The notes under the pieces are model-generated. The model did not search any database and was not told the origin of the DNA. It saw nothing but the letters and a program-made list of their open reading frames with translations. A DNA stretch of 64,000 nt from Prevotella sp. Rep29 (lineage in GTDB: Bacteria > Bacteroidota > Bacteroidia > Bacteroidales > Bacteroidaceae), in NCBI RefSeq assembly GCF_019551475.1, contig NZ_CP047159.1:2666001-2730000 (forward strand), read 5' to 3'. The position numbers were made by a program, and so were the translations under genes. Shown here in pieces: positions 34,153 to 43,440 of this stretch. Numbering within the stretch: position 1 is the first letter of the stretch; every line of letters starts with the position of its first letter.

Positions 34153-34160
34153 CAAAGTTA
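34153..34160 (-). promoter_or_regulatory. -7 element of the AAA/CYTH gene
   Basis: The minus strand reads TAACTTTG, 22 bases upstream of the start at 34130. Confidence 0.6.
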
Positions 34161-34218
34161 CAAATATTTTTTGAAATGCCATCATCTTGATGCGCACAAT
34201 TACGAAACTTTCAGCAAT

Positions 34219-34428
34219 GTATATTTATTCATTTTGAGGTTTTGATTTTTGATTCTGCAACTCATTGACAGACAGCACGTTACAAAAGCGTTCCAAAAGT
34301 GCCGCTTTTGGCTTGCAAAAGGGGAACTTTTAGACGCTGAAAGTGCCACTTTCAGGACACAAAAGTGGCACTTTTGGAAAACGAAAGTCCAACTGTATAT
34401 TTATACGCCCGTTTCTGCATGTTTATAC
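34219..34428 (+). repeat. Composite 22-bp-lattice element, copy 3
   Basis: The box GTATATTTATTC (34219) is followed by 65 bp and palindromes at 34296, 34318, 34340 and 34362 (two imperfect, then AAAGTGCCACTTT and AAAGTGGCACTTT). The half unit AAAGTCC is at 34384 and closing boxes are at 34395 (GTATATTTATAC) and 34417 (GCATGTTTATAC). In this copy the palindromes mostly use G-C where other copies use T-A, keeping the symmetry. It lies between divergent genes; the rest of the 34131-34725 gap holds the sdhC promoter. Confidence 0.9.
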
Positions 34429-34563
34429 ACAATCACCAAGGGTTGTCATCCGCGTCGTTTTTTGTTCTTTTCGGAGGCAGTTTTCCGTGCTGTTTTTCCT
34501 TCTTTTTGCAGGGTGTCTTTTGGTCGTCGGAATGAAATAATCGCATTATTTTCAGTATTTCGC

Positions 34564-34594
34564 TTTGTATTCTCATTAAAATATAGTATTTTTG
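34564..34594 (+). promoter_or_regulatory. sdhCAB promoter
   Basis: TTTG (34564-34567), a 19-bp spacer and TATTTTTG (34587-34594): a perfect match to the Bacteroidetes promoter. It leaves a leader of about 125 bases before sdhC. Confidence 0.85.
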
Positions 34595-34725
34595 CAGTCA
34601 GAAATCGCCACGGGCGTACCTATTTCGAGGTATTTCCTGTGAGTGGGGAGTGGCGTTTTGCAACATAAAAGTCACTTGACGATGCAATATATCTAATACA
34701 TTAAATAATTAAAAATCAAACAGTT

Positions 34726-35433
34726 ATGTGGTTAATTAATTCATCTATTGGAAGGAAGGTAGTGATGTCGGTTACCGGTATTGCGTTGATCCTTTTCCTG
34801 ACATTCCACTGTGCCATGAACATTGTGGCTTTGTTCTCGGGCGAGGCCTACAATGTGATTTGTGAGTTGCTGGGATCCAACTGGTATGCCATTTTGGCAA
34901 CGATAGGCTTGGCAGCTTTAGCAGTGATTCACATTGTTTATGCCTTCATCTTGACGGCACAAAATCGTAAGGCTCGTGGCGGCAATCGTTATGAGGTGTC
35001 AACATCGGTCAACAAGCACGGCGTTCTCGACGTTGCTGAGGGCTGGGCATCAAGCAACATGCTCGTCTTGGGACTTATCATCCTCTTGGGGCTGCTCATG
35101 CACCTGAAACATTTCTGGTACAACATGATGTTTGCCGAAATCGTAGGTATGGAGACCAAGCATGGTCCGACAGACGGTTTTGCATGGATTCAGGAAACTT
35201 TCGCCAACCCCGTTTTCGTAGTGCTTTATCTGGTATGGTTCTGCGCCATCTGGTTCCACTTGGCTCACGGCTTCTGGTCGGCGATGCACACATTAGGCGC
35301 CAGCGGTAAGACTTGGCAGAAGCGCATGCAGTGGATAGGACTCATCTATGTTACCCTGCTTATGCTCGGCTACACAGTTGTAGTATTAGGTTTTGCTTTT
35401 GGATGTGCACCCAGCCTTTGTTGCGGAGCATAA
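34726..35433 (+). CDS. sdhC: Succinate dehydrogenase/fumarate reductase cytochrome b subunit
   Basis: A 235-residue membrane subunit with five hydrophobic helices. It belongs to the large single-subunit (B-type) anchors that carry two hemes and react with menaquinone. Candidate heme histidines lie in LTFHCAMN, AVIHIVYAF, LLMHLKHFW and WFHLAHGFW. It anchors SdhAB at the inner membrane and links succinate/fumarate to the quinone pool. In an anaerobic Bacteroidales cell the complex most likely runs as fumarate reductase, so frdC is an equally good name. sdhA starts 27 bases downstream. Confidence 0.92.
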   Translation: MWLINSSIGRKVVMSVTGIALILFLTFHCAMNIVALFSGEAYNVICELLGSNWYAILATIGLAALAVIHIVYAFILTAQNRKARGGNRYEVSTSVNKHGVLDVAEGWASSNMLVLGLIILLGLLMHLKHFWYNMMFAEIVGMETKHGPTDGFAWIQETFANPVFVVLYLVWFCAIWFHLAHGFWSAMHTLGASGKTWQKRMQWIGLIYVTLLMLGYTVVVLGFAFGCAPSLCCGA

Positions 35434-35459
35434 TTTTAATCATTAAACATTGAAAGATT

Positions 35460-37442
35460 ATGGCAAAGACATTAAATTCAAAAATACCAGCCGGGCCAGT
35501 AACGGAAAAGTGGAAGGAGTATAAAGCTCATCAGCGCCTGGTGAATCCGAAGAACAAGTTGAAACTCGACGTGATTGTTGTGGGAACAGGATTGGCAGGA
35601 GCCAGTGCTGCCGCTTCACTCGCAGAGATGGGCTTCAATGTATATAATTTCTGTATCCAAGACTCTCCCCGCCGTGCACACTCCATCGCTGCACAGGGAG
35701 GTATCAATGCCGCAAAGAACTATCAGAACGACGGTGACTCAGTCTATCGCCTGTTCTACGATACGGTGAAGGGTGGTGACTATCGTGCTCGCGAGGCAAA
35801 CGTCTATCGTCTGGCAGAAGTTTCCAACAACATCATCGACCAGTGCGTGGCACAGGGAGTTCCTTTCGCCCGTGAATATGGCGGCATGCTCGCCAACCGT
35901 TCGTTCGGTGGTGCGCAGGTGAGCCGTACGTTCTATGCCAAGGGACAGACCGGTCAGCAGCTCTTGCTCGGTGCATACTCTTCACTGAGCGCACAGGTAG
36001 AAGCAGGAAAAGTGAAACTCTTCTCCCGCTACGAGATGGAAGAACTGGTCATCGTTGACGGTCGTGCACGCGGTATCATCGCCAAGGACCTGACCACCGG
36101 AAAACTCCATCGCTTCTCAGCCAATGCTGTCGTGATAGCAACCGGCGGATATGGAAACACCTATTTCCTTTCTACCAATGCGATGGGTTGCAACTGTACG
36201 GCTGCCGTTCAGTGCTACCGCAAGGGAGCTTACATGGCTAACCCCTCTTACGTGCAGATTCACCCGACCTGTATCCCCGTTCACGGCGACAAGCAGTCGA
36301 AACTGACACTGATGTCTGAGTCGCTGCGCAACGACGGACGCATCTGGGTGCCGAAGAAAATAGAAGACGCCAAGGCACTGCAGGCAGGAACCAAACAGGG
36401 TTGGGAAATTCCTGAGGAAGACCGCGACTACTATCTCGAGCGCCGCTATCCGGCATTCGGAAACCTCGTTCCACGCGACGTGGCTTCACGCGCAGCAAAA
36501 GAGCGTTGCGACGCAGGCTTCGGCGTGAACAACACCGGTCTGGCTGTGTTCCTCGACTTCTCTGAGTCTATCAACCGCCTCGGCATCGACCAGATTATGC
36601 AGCGCTACGGCAACCTCTTCGAGATGTACGAGGAGATTACCGACGTGTTCCCAGGCGAACTGGCAAACGAAATCAACGGCGTGAAGTACTACAAGCCGAT
36701 GATGATCTTCCCCGCCATCCACTACACAATGGGCGGTATCTGGGTTGACTACGAGCTGCAGACCACCATCCCCGGTCTCTTCGCTATCGGTGAATGTAAC
36801 TTCTCAGACCACGGAGCCAACCGCCTCGGCGCTTCCGCACTCATGCAGGGTCTGGCTGACGGCTACTTCGTACTGCCTTACACCATTCAGAACTATCTTG
36901 CAGACCAAGACATCTGGGGCAAAATCTCAACCGACCTGCCTGAATTTGCAGAGGCAGAGAAAGCAGTTGAGGCAGAAGAAGACCGCCTGCTGAACATCAA
37001 GGGCAAGCGCTCCGTTGACTCCATCCACAAGGAACTCGGACACATCATGTGGGAGCATGTCGGAATGGGACGCACGAAAGCAGGACTCGAAGAAGGTCTG
37101 AAACTCATGAAAGAGCTGCGTAAGGAATTTGAGACCAACCTCTTCGTTCCCGGAACGAAAGAAGGTGTGAACATCGAACTTGATAAGGCAATCCATCTCC
37201 GCGACTTCTTCACCATGGGCGAACTCGTGGCATACGACGCCCTCCACCGTGAGGAATCCTGCGGCGGACACTTCCGCGAGGAGCACCAGACCGAAGAAGG
37301 TGAAGCAAAACGCGATGATGAGAACTTCTTCTACGTAGGTTGTTGGGAGTATCAGGGCGACGACGAAAAAGCACCCGAACTCATCAAGGAACCGCTTGAA
37401 TATGAAGCAATCAAGGTACAAACACGTAACTATAAGAACTAA
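35460..37442 (+). CDS. sdhA: Succinate dehydrogenase/fumarate reductase flavoprotein subunit
   Basis: A 660-residue FAD subunit with the dicarboxylate site. The FAD fold begins [21 protein letters not shown]; the covalent-flavin histidine is in [15 protein letters not shown]. Active-site segments include [11 protein letters not shown] and the later [12 protein letters not shown], with [17 protein letters not shown] near residue 460. The length matches the B-type family. It interconverts succinate and fumarate on the cytoplasmic side. The gene lies between sdhC and sdhB with short gaps and no internal terminator. Confidence 0.97.
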   Translation: MAKTLNSKIPAGPVTEKWKEYKAHQRLVNPKNKLKLDVIVVGTGLAGASAAASLAEMGFNVYNFCIQDSPRRAHSIAAQGGINAAKNYQNDGDSVYRLFYDTVKGGDYRAREANVYRLAEVSNNIIDQCVAQGVPFAREYGGMLANRSFGGAQVSRTFYAKGQTGQQLLLGAYSSLSAQVEAGKVKLFSRYEMEELVIVDGRARGIIAKDLTTGKLHRFSANAVVIATGGYGNTYFLSTNAMGCNCTAAVQCYRKGAYMANPSYVQIHPTCIPVHGDKQSKLTLMSESLRNDGRIWVPKKIEDAKALQAGTKQGWEIPEEDRDYYLERRYPAFGNLVPRDVASRAAKERCDAGFGVNNTGLAVFLDFSESINRLGIDQIMQRYGNLFEMYEEITDVFPGELANEINGVKYYKPMMIFPAIHYTMGGIWVDYELQTTIPGLFAIGECNFSDHGANRLGASALMQGLADGYFVLPYTIQNYLADQDIWGKISTDLPEFAEAEKAVEAEEDRLLNIKGKRSVDSIHKELGHIMWEHVGMGRTKAGLEEGLKLMKELRKEFETNLFVPGTKEGVNIELDKAIHLRDFFTMGELVAYDALHREESCGGHFREEHQTEEGEAKRDDENFFYVGCWEYQGDDEKAPELIKEPLEYEAIKVQTRNYKN

Positions 37443-37448
37443 AAGATT

Positions 37449-38207
37449 ATGGCAAAGAATATAAGTTTCACACTGAAGTATTGGAAGCAGAACGGTCCGA
37501 AAGACAAGGGCCACTTCGATACACGCGAAATGAAGAACATCCCCGATGACACTTCATTCCTTGAAATGCTCGATATCCTGAACGAGGAACTGGTCAGCGA
37601 AGGCAAAGAACCATTCGTGTTCGACCACGACTGTCGCGAGGGAATCTGCGGTATGTGTTCGCTCTATATCAACGGTACACCGCACGGAAAGACCGAGCGC
37701 GGAGCAACCACCTGCCAGCTCTATATGCGCCGCTTCAACGATGGCGACGTCATCACCGTAGAACCGTGGCGCTCAGCCGGTTTCCCAGTCATCAAAGACT
37801 GTATGGTTGACCGCGGTGCGTTCGACAAGATCATCCAGGCAGGAGGCTACACCAGCATCCGCACCGGACAGGCACAGGACGCCAACGCCATCCTCATCCC
37901 GAAAGAGAATGCCGACGAGGCAATGGACTGCGCAACATGCATCGGTTGCGGTGCCTGCGTGGCAGCCTGCAAGAACGGCTCGGCAATGCTCTTCGTCAGC
38001 TCGAAGGTGAGCCAGCTCGCACTCCTTCCGCAGGGTCGCCCCGAAGCAGCCAAACGTGCTAAGGCAATGATCAAGCGCATGGACGAACTGGGCTTTGGCA
38101 ACTGCACCAACACCCGCGCCTGCGAAGCCGTTTGCCCGAAGAGCGAAAGCATCGCCAACATCGCTCGCCTCAACCGCGAGTTCCTGAAGGCGAAAATGGC
38201 TGATTAA
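37449..38207 (+). CDS. sdhB: Succinate dehydrogenase/fumarate reductase iron-sulfur subunit
   Basis: A 252-residue electron-transfer subunit. The [2Fe-2S] cysteines lie in CREGICGMC and a later TTCQL, the [4Fe-4S] set in [14 protein letters not shown], and the last cluster in [14 protein letters not shown]. It passes electrons between the flavin and the hemes. It starts six bases after sdhA. The last 36 codons are present a second time at 39635-39749, beyond an inserted gene; the differences are all synonymous, so this full copy and the remnant come from two diverged but functional alleles. Confidence 0.97.
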   Translation: MAKNISFTLKYWKQNGPKDKGHFDTREMKNIPDDTSFLEMLDILNEELVSEGKEPFVFDHDCREGICGMCSLYINGTPHGKTERGATTCQLYMRRFNDGDVITVEPWRSAGFPVIKDCMVDRGAFDKIIQAGGYTSIRTGQAQDANAILIPKENADEAMDCATCIGCGACVAACKNGSAMLFVSSKVSQLALLPQGRPEAAKRAKAMIKRMDELGFGNCTNTRACEAVCPKSESIANIARLNREFLKAKMAD

Positions 38208-38209
38208 AT
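38095..38209 (+). repeat. sdhB 3'-end repeat, copy within the full gene
   Basis: This 115-bp segment matches 39635-39749 with five substitutions, each at a third codon position and each silent. The match starts at a TTGG and ends just after the TAA. Confidence 0.95.
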
Positions 38210-38210
38210 T

Positions 38211-38250
38211 AAATTTAGGTTGTGAGGACTTTCCCTCACAACCTAAATTT
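38211..38250 (+). terminator. Perfect 17-bp hairpin after sdhB
   Basis: AAATTTAGGTTGTGAGG and CCTCACAACCTAAATTT pair without mismatch around ACTTTC, three bases after the stop. The trailing T run is short (ATTTT), but the hairpin is strong and symmetrical. Confidence 0.8.
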
Positions 38251-38350
38251 TAAATGTATAGCATTTTCCAAAAGTATTTTTGTTAATTGATAAATAAAAT
38301 TCTTTATCCTTCTCTCATCATGGCAGGTATTTCTCTGCCTATTTATGTTT

Positions 38351-38560
38351 ATGGCCTTATTTCGTATGGAGCGACTACGGATTCCGTTAAGAGCACGGAT
38401 TTCGTTACCAGATGAAAACGATTACAATTTTTATATATTACTTCAGCTGGAAAAGCGTGATGCCACGCCTGAGAACATCTCTAAACTTTGGGGAACTATT
38501 ATTGACTTATCAAAAGAAGATTTCAAAGATTCGTCGGACTTACATCAAAATAATTCATAA
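38351..38560 (+). CDS. Doubtful small ORF before the WG-repeat lipoprotein gene
   Basis: A 69-codon frame (start MALFRMERLR, or earlier at 38345) ends four bases before the lipoprotein start. The later half (NISKLWGTIIDLSKEDFKDSS) reads like a soluble protein, but no family is recognised and no ribosome site is convincing. It may be a fragment of a gene lost during the insertion. The 38208-38564 gap otherwise holds the hairpin and a TATTTTTG -7 box at 38275-38282. Confidence 0.25.
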   Translation: MALFRMERLRIPLRARISLPDENDYNFYILLQLEKRDATPENISKLWGTIIDLSKEDFKDSSDLHQNNS

Positions 38561-38564
38561 CAAA

Positions 38565-39641
38565 ATGAAGAAAAGTGTCATATTTGTATTGTTTCTCAAT
38601 ATCATTTGTATTAGTTGTGGACATCAAGCGATAGTGAAAGATGTGGATTATCAAAAAAAAGATTATTGGCAGCAAGAAGTCCATGGTGATTCGCTTAAAG
38701 TCTTCCCAATGAATCTTGATTATATTGGTATTTACGCTTTAGGCATGGACTATTCACCATTGAAATCCTTAACATTCCTATCAAAGACCACAATAAATGA
38801 CTATTGGAAGAAAAAACATCTATTGTTGTTCAAGGATAACGAAAACCAATTGGTTTTTGAAGAATATGTTACCAGTAAGAAAGTATATAGTTATCCGCTC
38901 ATCTATGCAAGTATAAAAGATAGCAGGATTTTCCTTTATAAAGATATACATGTTGGTTTGAAAAGAGCCGATGTGCTTCGACGCTTGAAATTGAAGAATG
39001 TGGACGATAACATCCAGACAGTTTGTCTTACTTCTGGATGGAATGCGTCTACTACCTTTTATTTTGCCAATGACTTTCTGGCGAAAATAATTATCAGAAC
39101 AGACAAGGAACTGTTACACAACCCTGATCCAGTATTTGAATGTCGTCATGCAGGACAAGTGCGCGGCTATACTGGTAAGCGTCTCTATGCAGTTGTCAAA
39201 GAGCCGTTTCATTCGTTTTCATCTGTCTGCTATGTTAATGAGCAGGGTGACACGGTGGTGCCATATGGTCGGTATAATTATTGTGTAAGTGATAGCATTG
39301 CCCCTGTAGGTTTTGTGCTGGAAAAAGGAGTGAATGGCATTACTTGTATAAATACAGAGGGACAGGTAATGTGTTATGCTTTTGTCGTTGATAACCTAAC
39401 GCCAGATTATTTATCTGAGGGTTATTTCCGTATTGTCAACGAAGAAGGACTGATTGGTTTTGCTGATTCTTTGGGGAATATAGTAGTTCCTCCACAATTC
39501 AAATTTGCTTATCCTTTTGATAAGGGTAAAGCAAAGGTAACATATACTGGTTCTAAAAGCGACCCCAACGATGAACATTGGGAATGGGTGAGTGATGATT
39601 GGTTCTACATTGATTACCAAGGACGAGCTGTACATTGGTAA
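38565..39641 (+). CDS. WG-repeat lipoprotein inserted at the sdhB 3' end
   Basis: A 358-residue protein with a lipoprotein-like signal (MKKSVIFVLFLNIICISCGH). The C-terminal part has WG-type beta repeats: NGITCINTEGQV, GLIGFADSLGNIVVPPQF with KGKAKV, and FYIDYQGRAV. The start at 38565 gives a proper signal; the longer frame from 38412 does not. The last codons (TGG TAA) fall at the edge of the sdhB remnant, whose sequence supplies the stop, so the natural C-terminus may have been cut. The gene is bracketed by two copies of the sdhB end and is more AT-rich than its neighbours, signs of acquisition. Function unknown. Confidence 0.75.
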   Translation: MKKSVIFVLFLNIICISCGHQAIVKDVDYQKKDYWQQEVHGDSLKVFPMNLDYIGIYALGMDYSPLKSLTFLSKTTINDYWKKKHLLLFKDNENQLVFEEYVTSKKVYSYPLIYASIKDSRIFLYKDIHVGLKRADVLRRLKLKNVDDNIQTVCLTSGWNASTTFYFANDFLAKIIIRTDKELLHNPDPVFECRHAGQVRGYTGKRLYAVVKEPFHSFSSVCYVNEQGDTVVPYGRYNYCVSDSIAPVGFVLEKGVNGITCINTEGQVMCYAFVVDNLTPDYLSEGYFRIVNEEGLIGFADSLGNIVVPPQFKFAYPFDKGKAKVTYTGSKSDPNDEHWEWVSDDWFYIDYQGRAVHW

Positions 39642-39749
39642 CTGCACCAACACCCGCGCCTGTGAAGCTGTTTGCCCGAAGAGCGAAAGCATCGCCAACA
39701 TCGCTCGCCTCAACCGCGAGTTCCTGAAGGCGAAAATGGCAGACTAAAT
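39635..39749 (+). pseudogene. sdhB 3'-end remnant
   Basis: A 115-bp copy of the last part of sdhB, encoding the final cluster motif ([15 protein letters not shown]) through the stop. It has no start or upstream part. The five differences from sdhB are all synonymous, which shows it diverged while still part of a working gene, and it probably marks the original gene end, since a normal terminator follows it. Confidence 0.9.
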
Positions 39750-39775
39750 CAGCGCTATACATTTAATATTATAAA

Positions 39776-39808
39776 GAGCACTGCAGAGAAAATCTGCGGT
39801 GCTTTTTT
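39776..39808 (+). terminator. Terminator after the sdhB remnant
   Basis: AGCACTGCAGA pairs with TCTGCGGTGCT (one A-G mismatch) around GAAAA, followed by six T. It is probably the ancestral terminator of the sdhCAB operon. Confidence 0.85.
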
Positions 39809-39837
39809 GTTAGGGAAAGGATAAATGTCTATCTTTG
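39806..39837 (+). promoter_or_regulatory. Promoter of the nuclease-helicase gene
   Basis: TTTG (39806-39809), a 20-bp spacer and TATCTTTG (39830-39837). The -33 box uses the T run of the preceding terminator. Confidence 0.75.
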
Positions 39838-39924
39838 CAAACAAGAAACAGCGGAGCGTTATGGATAGAGAAACCGATGAAAAGCAACGGGCATTTGCGA
39901 CAAACACTTTAATGTAAAAGAACA

Positions 39925-42900
39925 ATGAACACAACGGCGGAAGAACTTTTCGAGCGTTTGCAGGAAATACGGGAGTTGGCACAACAACCACTTCCCGATG
40001 ACGATGAGGCGTCGAAGTCGTACGATGCGCTCTTTGGCACGTCGTTGCACGAGGTGTTGGTGCTGACGTGCCATGCCGGTGTGCGCGATACACATCAGGC
40101 GTTCGGCAATCTGTTCTCGCAGGTCGATTATCTCTGCAAGCGCCATTCGATAACTCTCGCTGATAGAAGGGCGATACAACGTATGCGCCGCCATTCCAAT
40201 CATCCCGTTCGTCTCAGTCGCGACGAGCGCGTTGCCGATGTCCATGCGCTGAGCATCTTGATGTGCGCCGTCTTTTCCATGCCGGGACGAGCGGAGGCAG
40301 CACCGGCAGGGTGGGGGAGTGCGAGGGCGGCAGAACCGACGTTGCGTCCGTCCATCCGCTGTATTGTGGAGTCGTGGGACGAACGGTTCATCGTTGCCAC
40401 CGACGGCGAACAGGCGCTGCGAATCAGTTATGGAGACAACCCCTATCTGGGCGACGTGTTGGCGGAGGGCATGCAGTTGAACCTCCTGTTTCCTTCGGGT
40501 TCCTCGCTGAAAGAGTCGGTCGGCGACGACGGCGTCTTGGTTGTGGAGAATCCTCTGGTTGTGGTAGAGCCCGATTTTCTCATAGACATCAGCGCCATAG
40601 CCCGTTGTTTCGGAGGCTATGGGCGCCATCCGTTGCTTCATCTTCTTCACAGAATGTTCCCGCGAGAGGTGACCCAACCCATCCTTTTGGGTAACTTTGC
40701 CGATGCTGCGCTGAACGACATCGTCAACCGCGAAGAGGCGGACGTGCGTTTGACGTTGCAGGAGAATTTCAAAGAGAAAGCCCTTGATTTCTGTGCGTGC
40801 CAAGATTTTAATGCCGCGCAGTTCAAGAACGATGCCGCCCTTGTGGCAGCCCATCTCGCTCAGGCAGTCCATGTGTTGTTCGAAGAGAGCGGATATCACC
40901 GCGAGGATGCGGTTCTCGAGCCGTCTTTCGTCTGTGAAAAGCTCGGAATACAAGGGCGTGTCGATTTGATGACGCGAGACATGCGCCTGTTGGTGGAACA
41001 AAAATCGGGTAAGAACTGGAACGTTGAAAAGGGCATTCCCAATGCTTACGGCAGTTTCCAGCGGGAAGAACATTACGTCCAGTTGCTGCTCTACTATGGC
41101 GTGCTGCTCTACAATTTCGGGCTTTCTTCCGACCATTGCGACATGCGTCTGCTCTATTCCAAATATCCAGCCGAGAAAGGATTGGTCGTTGTGGCGTATT
41201 ACGACAAACTGTTTCGGGAGATAATGGCTTTCCGCAATCAAATCGTTGCACAGGAGTTAGCCATTGCCCGCGATGGTTTTTCGTCTGTCTATGACCGCAT
41301 GCGACCGGAAACATTCACCCCTGCAGGTCCTCCGACCAAACTCTTCACATCCTTCCTTCTTCCCCGCCTCTCAAACCTCTTAAATCGTCTGCACACGTTG
41401 GACGAGCGATGCCGCGCCTACTACACCCAGATGATGACCTTCGTCTATCGTGAACAGCGCATCTCGAAGATTGGAGCGTTGGAGGGCGAGAACCGTTCGA
41501 GTGCCGATTGGTGGAACATGCCGCTCAGTGTGAAGCGACAGACGGGAAATATTTACGTCGGACTGACGGTGCTGAAACGTGAACGGCTAATGGCTGGAAA
41601 TGGTTACGACACCATCACGCTGCACGTCCCCGAGCAGGGGGCGGACTTTCTTTCCAATTTCCGCAAGGGCGATATGGTTTTCCTGTATTCCTATCCTGAG
41701 GACGAGGAACCCGATGTGCGGAAAAACATCTTGTATAAAGGTGTCTTGCAGGAGATTCGCACCGACAGCGTGACGGTGCATCTCAACGAAGGACAGCACG
41801 TGGAAATCTATCGCCCGGACGACCCCGACAGGCAGGTGGTTTACGCCATTGAGCACAGTGACAGCGACATCAACGTCAATTCATCCATCAGCGGGCTCTA
41901 TCGCTTTGTCTGTGCGCCAGACGACCGCCGGGCATTGCTTCTGGGGCAGCGCGAGCCACGGCGTGATGCGGGTGTGTCGCTTTCCCGCGCTTACCATCCC
42001 GACTACGATGAAGTGCTCTTGCGAGCCCGCCAGGCACAGGACTATTTCCTGCTCATCGGTCCGCCGGGAACGGGCAAGACATCCATGGCGCTGCGCTTTT
42101 TGGTGGAAGAAGAACAGGGACCGATGCTGCTTCTCTCTTTCACCAACCGTGCGGTCGATGAAATTTGCGAGATGCTCGTCAGTGCCGGAAAAGACTTTCT
42201 GCGCATCGGTAGCCGGTACAGTTGTGCCGAGCAGTTTCACCCCTATCTGTTGGAAGAAGCCCTGCAGGATGCACCCAAGCTCGATGCGATTCGCCAGCGC
42301 ATACTCAGTGCACCCATCCTCGTCGGCACGACATCGATGCTTCAGTCCCGTCAGTTCATTCTCTCAATGAAGCATTTCTCGCTGGCTATCGTCGATGAAG
42401 CGAGTCAGATTCTGGAGCCGAACATCGTGGGACTGCTTGCCGACAGCTCGATAGAGAAGTTCATTCTTATCGGCGACCACAAGCAGCTGCCTGCCGTCGT
42501 GCAGCAGAACGCTCGCCAGTCGGCTGTCGATGACCCTCTGTTGCGGGAAATATGCCTGGATAATTGCCGTCAGTCGCTGTTTGAAAGGCTGCTGCGGTGG
42601 GAGCGGAAGTGTGGTCGCACCGACTTCATCGGCATCCTTCGCAAGCAAGGTCGCATGCATCCCGACATCGCCGAGTTTCCCAATCGCATGTTCTATGCAC
42701 ACGAGCGGCTGGAACCTGTTCCCCTGCCACATCAGGAGGAGGCTGCCATCAGTTATCAGGAACCGTCGGAAGATGCTGTTGACGACCGCCTCAAGGCACA
42801 CCGGGTGCTCTTTATCGACACTACCGCTCCGGCGCGCGAGGGGAGTGGTGAGGCGGTCGAGGCTGTCATTGTTGCCGACCTTCTGCGGCGCATCCACCGT

Positions 42901-43329
42901 TTCTACGGAGCCCATTTCGATGCGCGGAAGACCGTTGGCGTGATTGTGCCCTATCGCAGTCAGATAGCCTCCGTCCGGCGCGAGCTGGAAAAACTCGGAA
43001 TCCCTGCGCTGCAAGACATTACAATCGATACCGTCGAGCGCTATCAGGGCAGTCAGCGCGATGTCATCATCTATTCATTCACCGTGCAGAAACACTATCA
43101 GCTTGATTTCCTCACGGCCAACCGCTTCGAAGAAGACGGGCAGATGATAGACCGAAAGCTGAATGTAGCCATCACACGGGCACGCTGCCAGCTCCTCATG
43201 ACAGGCAACGGGCAGATTCTCCGCAGCGATTCCGTCTTCCGTGAACTCCTTCGTTTCACCGAAAAGAGGGATGCCGTGTTGCCCGCAACCGATTTCTTTC
43301 CTGTCTCCGACAGGTGTTCAACCGAATAA
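39925..43329 (+). CDS. Dna2-like nuclease and superfamily 1 helicase
   Basis: A 1134-residue fusion. Residues about 290-430 form a PD-(D/E)XK nuclease of the Cas4/RecB type (QGRVDLMTRDMRLLVEQKSGKN). Residues about 690-1120 form an SF1B (UPF1/Dna2-like) helicase: GPPGTGKTSM (motif I), LLLSFTNRAVDEI (Ia), AIVDEASQ (II), GDHKQLPAVV (III), then TIDTVERYQGSQRDV and NVAITRARCQLL (V and VI). It probably cuts and unwinds DNA during recombination or repair. The first 280 residues have no family that I know. It stands alone, downstream of the sdhB remnant, with its own promoter. Confidence 0.85.
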   Translation: MNTTAEELFERLQEIRELAQQPLPDDDEASKSYDALFGTSLHEVLVLTCHAGVRDTHQAFGNLFSQVDYLCKRHSITLADRRAIQRMRRHSNHPVRLSRDERVADVHALSILMCAVFSMPGRAEAAPAGWGSARAAEPTLRPSIRCIVESWDERFIVATDGEQALRISYGDNPYLGDVLAEGMQLNLLFPSGSSLKESVGDDGVLVVENPLVVVEPDFLIDISAIARCFGGYGRHPLLHLLHRMFPREVTQPILLGNFADAALNDIVNREEADVRLTLQENFKEKALDFCACQDFNAAQFKNDAALVAAHLAQAVHVLFEESGYHREDAVLEPSFVCEKLGIQGRVDLMTRDMRLLVEQKSGKNWNVEKGIPNAYGSFQREEHYVQLLLYYGVLLYNFGLSSDHCDMRLLYSKYPAEKGLVVVAYYDKLFREIMAFRNQIVAQELAIARDGFSSVYDRMRPETFTPAGPPTKLFTSFLLPRLSNLLNRLHTLDERCRAYYTQMMTFVYREQRISKIGALEGENRSSADWWNMPLSVKRQTGNIYVGLTVLKRERLMAGNGYDTITLHVPEQGADFLSNFRKGDMVFLYSYPEDEEPDVRKNILYKGVLQEIRTDSVTVHLNEGQHVEIYRPDDPDRQVVYAIEHSDSDINVNSSISGLYRFVCAPDDRRALLLGQREPRRDAGVSLSRAYHPDYDEVLLRARQAQDYFLLIGPPGTGKTSMALRFLVEEEQGPMLLLSFTNRAVDEICEMLVSAGKDFLRIGSRYSCAEQFHPYLLEEALQDAPKLDAIRQRILSAPILVGTTSMLQSRQFILSMKHFSLAIVDEASQILEPNIVGLLADSSIEKFILIGDHKQLPAVVQQNARQSAVDDPLLREICLDNCRQSLFERLLRWERKCGRTDFIGILRKQGRMHPDIAEFPNRMFYAHERLEPVPLPHQEEAAISYQEPSEDAVDDRLKAHRVLFIDTTAPAREGSGEAVEAVIVADLLRRIHRFYGAHFDARKTVGVIVPYRSQIASVRRELEKLGIPALQDITIDTVERYQGSQRDVIIYSFTVQKHYQLDFLTANRFEEDGQMIDRKLNVAITRARCQLLMTGNGQILRSDSVFRELLRFTEKRDAVLPATDFFPVSDRCSTE

Positions 43330-43342
43330 TTGCTACAGACAA

Positions 43343-43374
43343 TTTGTGGTTGTCGTGAAAAATCAGTACCTTTG
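43343..43374 (+). promoter_or_regulatory. Promoter of sufS
   Basis: TTTG (43343-43346), a 20-bp spacer and TACCTTTG (43367-43374), 66 bases ahead of the sufS ATG. Confidence 0.8.
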
Positions 43375-43440
43375 TCCGCATGGAACCGCCGGAGAAGCAG
43401 CGAAGAGGCGGTTGCAGGCAGCAGAGCTAAAAAAGAAAGT

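Noticed and set aside
38095..39749. Integrative element with its own integrase at sdhB
   Set aside because: No integrase or recombinase gene lies between the two sdhB ends; only the lipoprotein gene and a doubtful small frame.
39859..41241. 460-residue minus-strand open frame
   Set aside because: It lies antisense to the nuclease-helicase, has no domain, and is a shadow of strong coding in the other strand.
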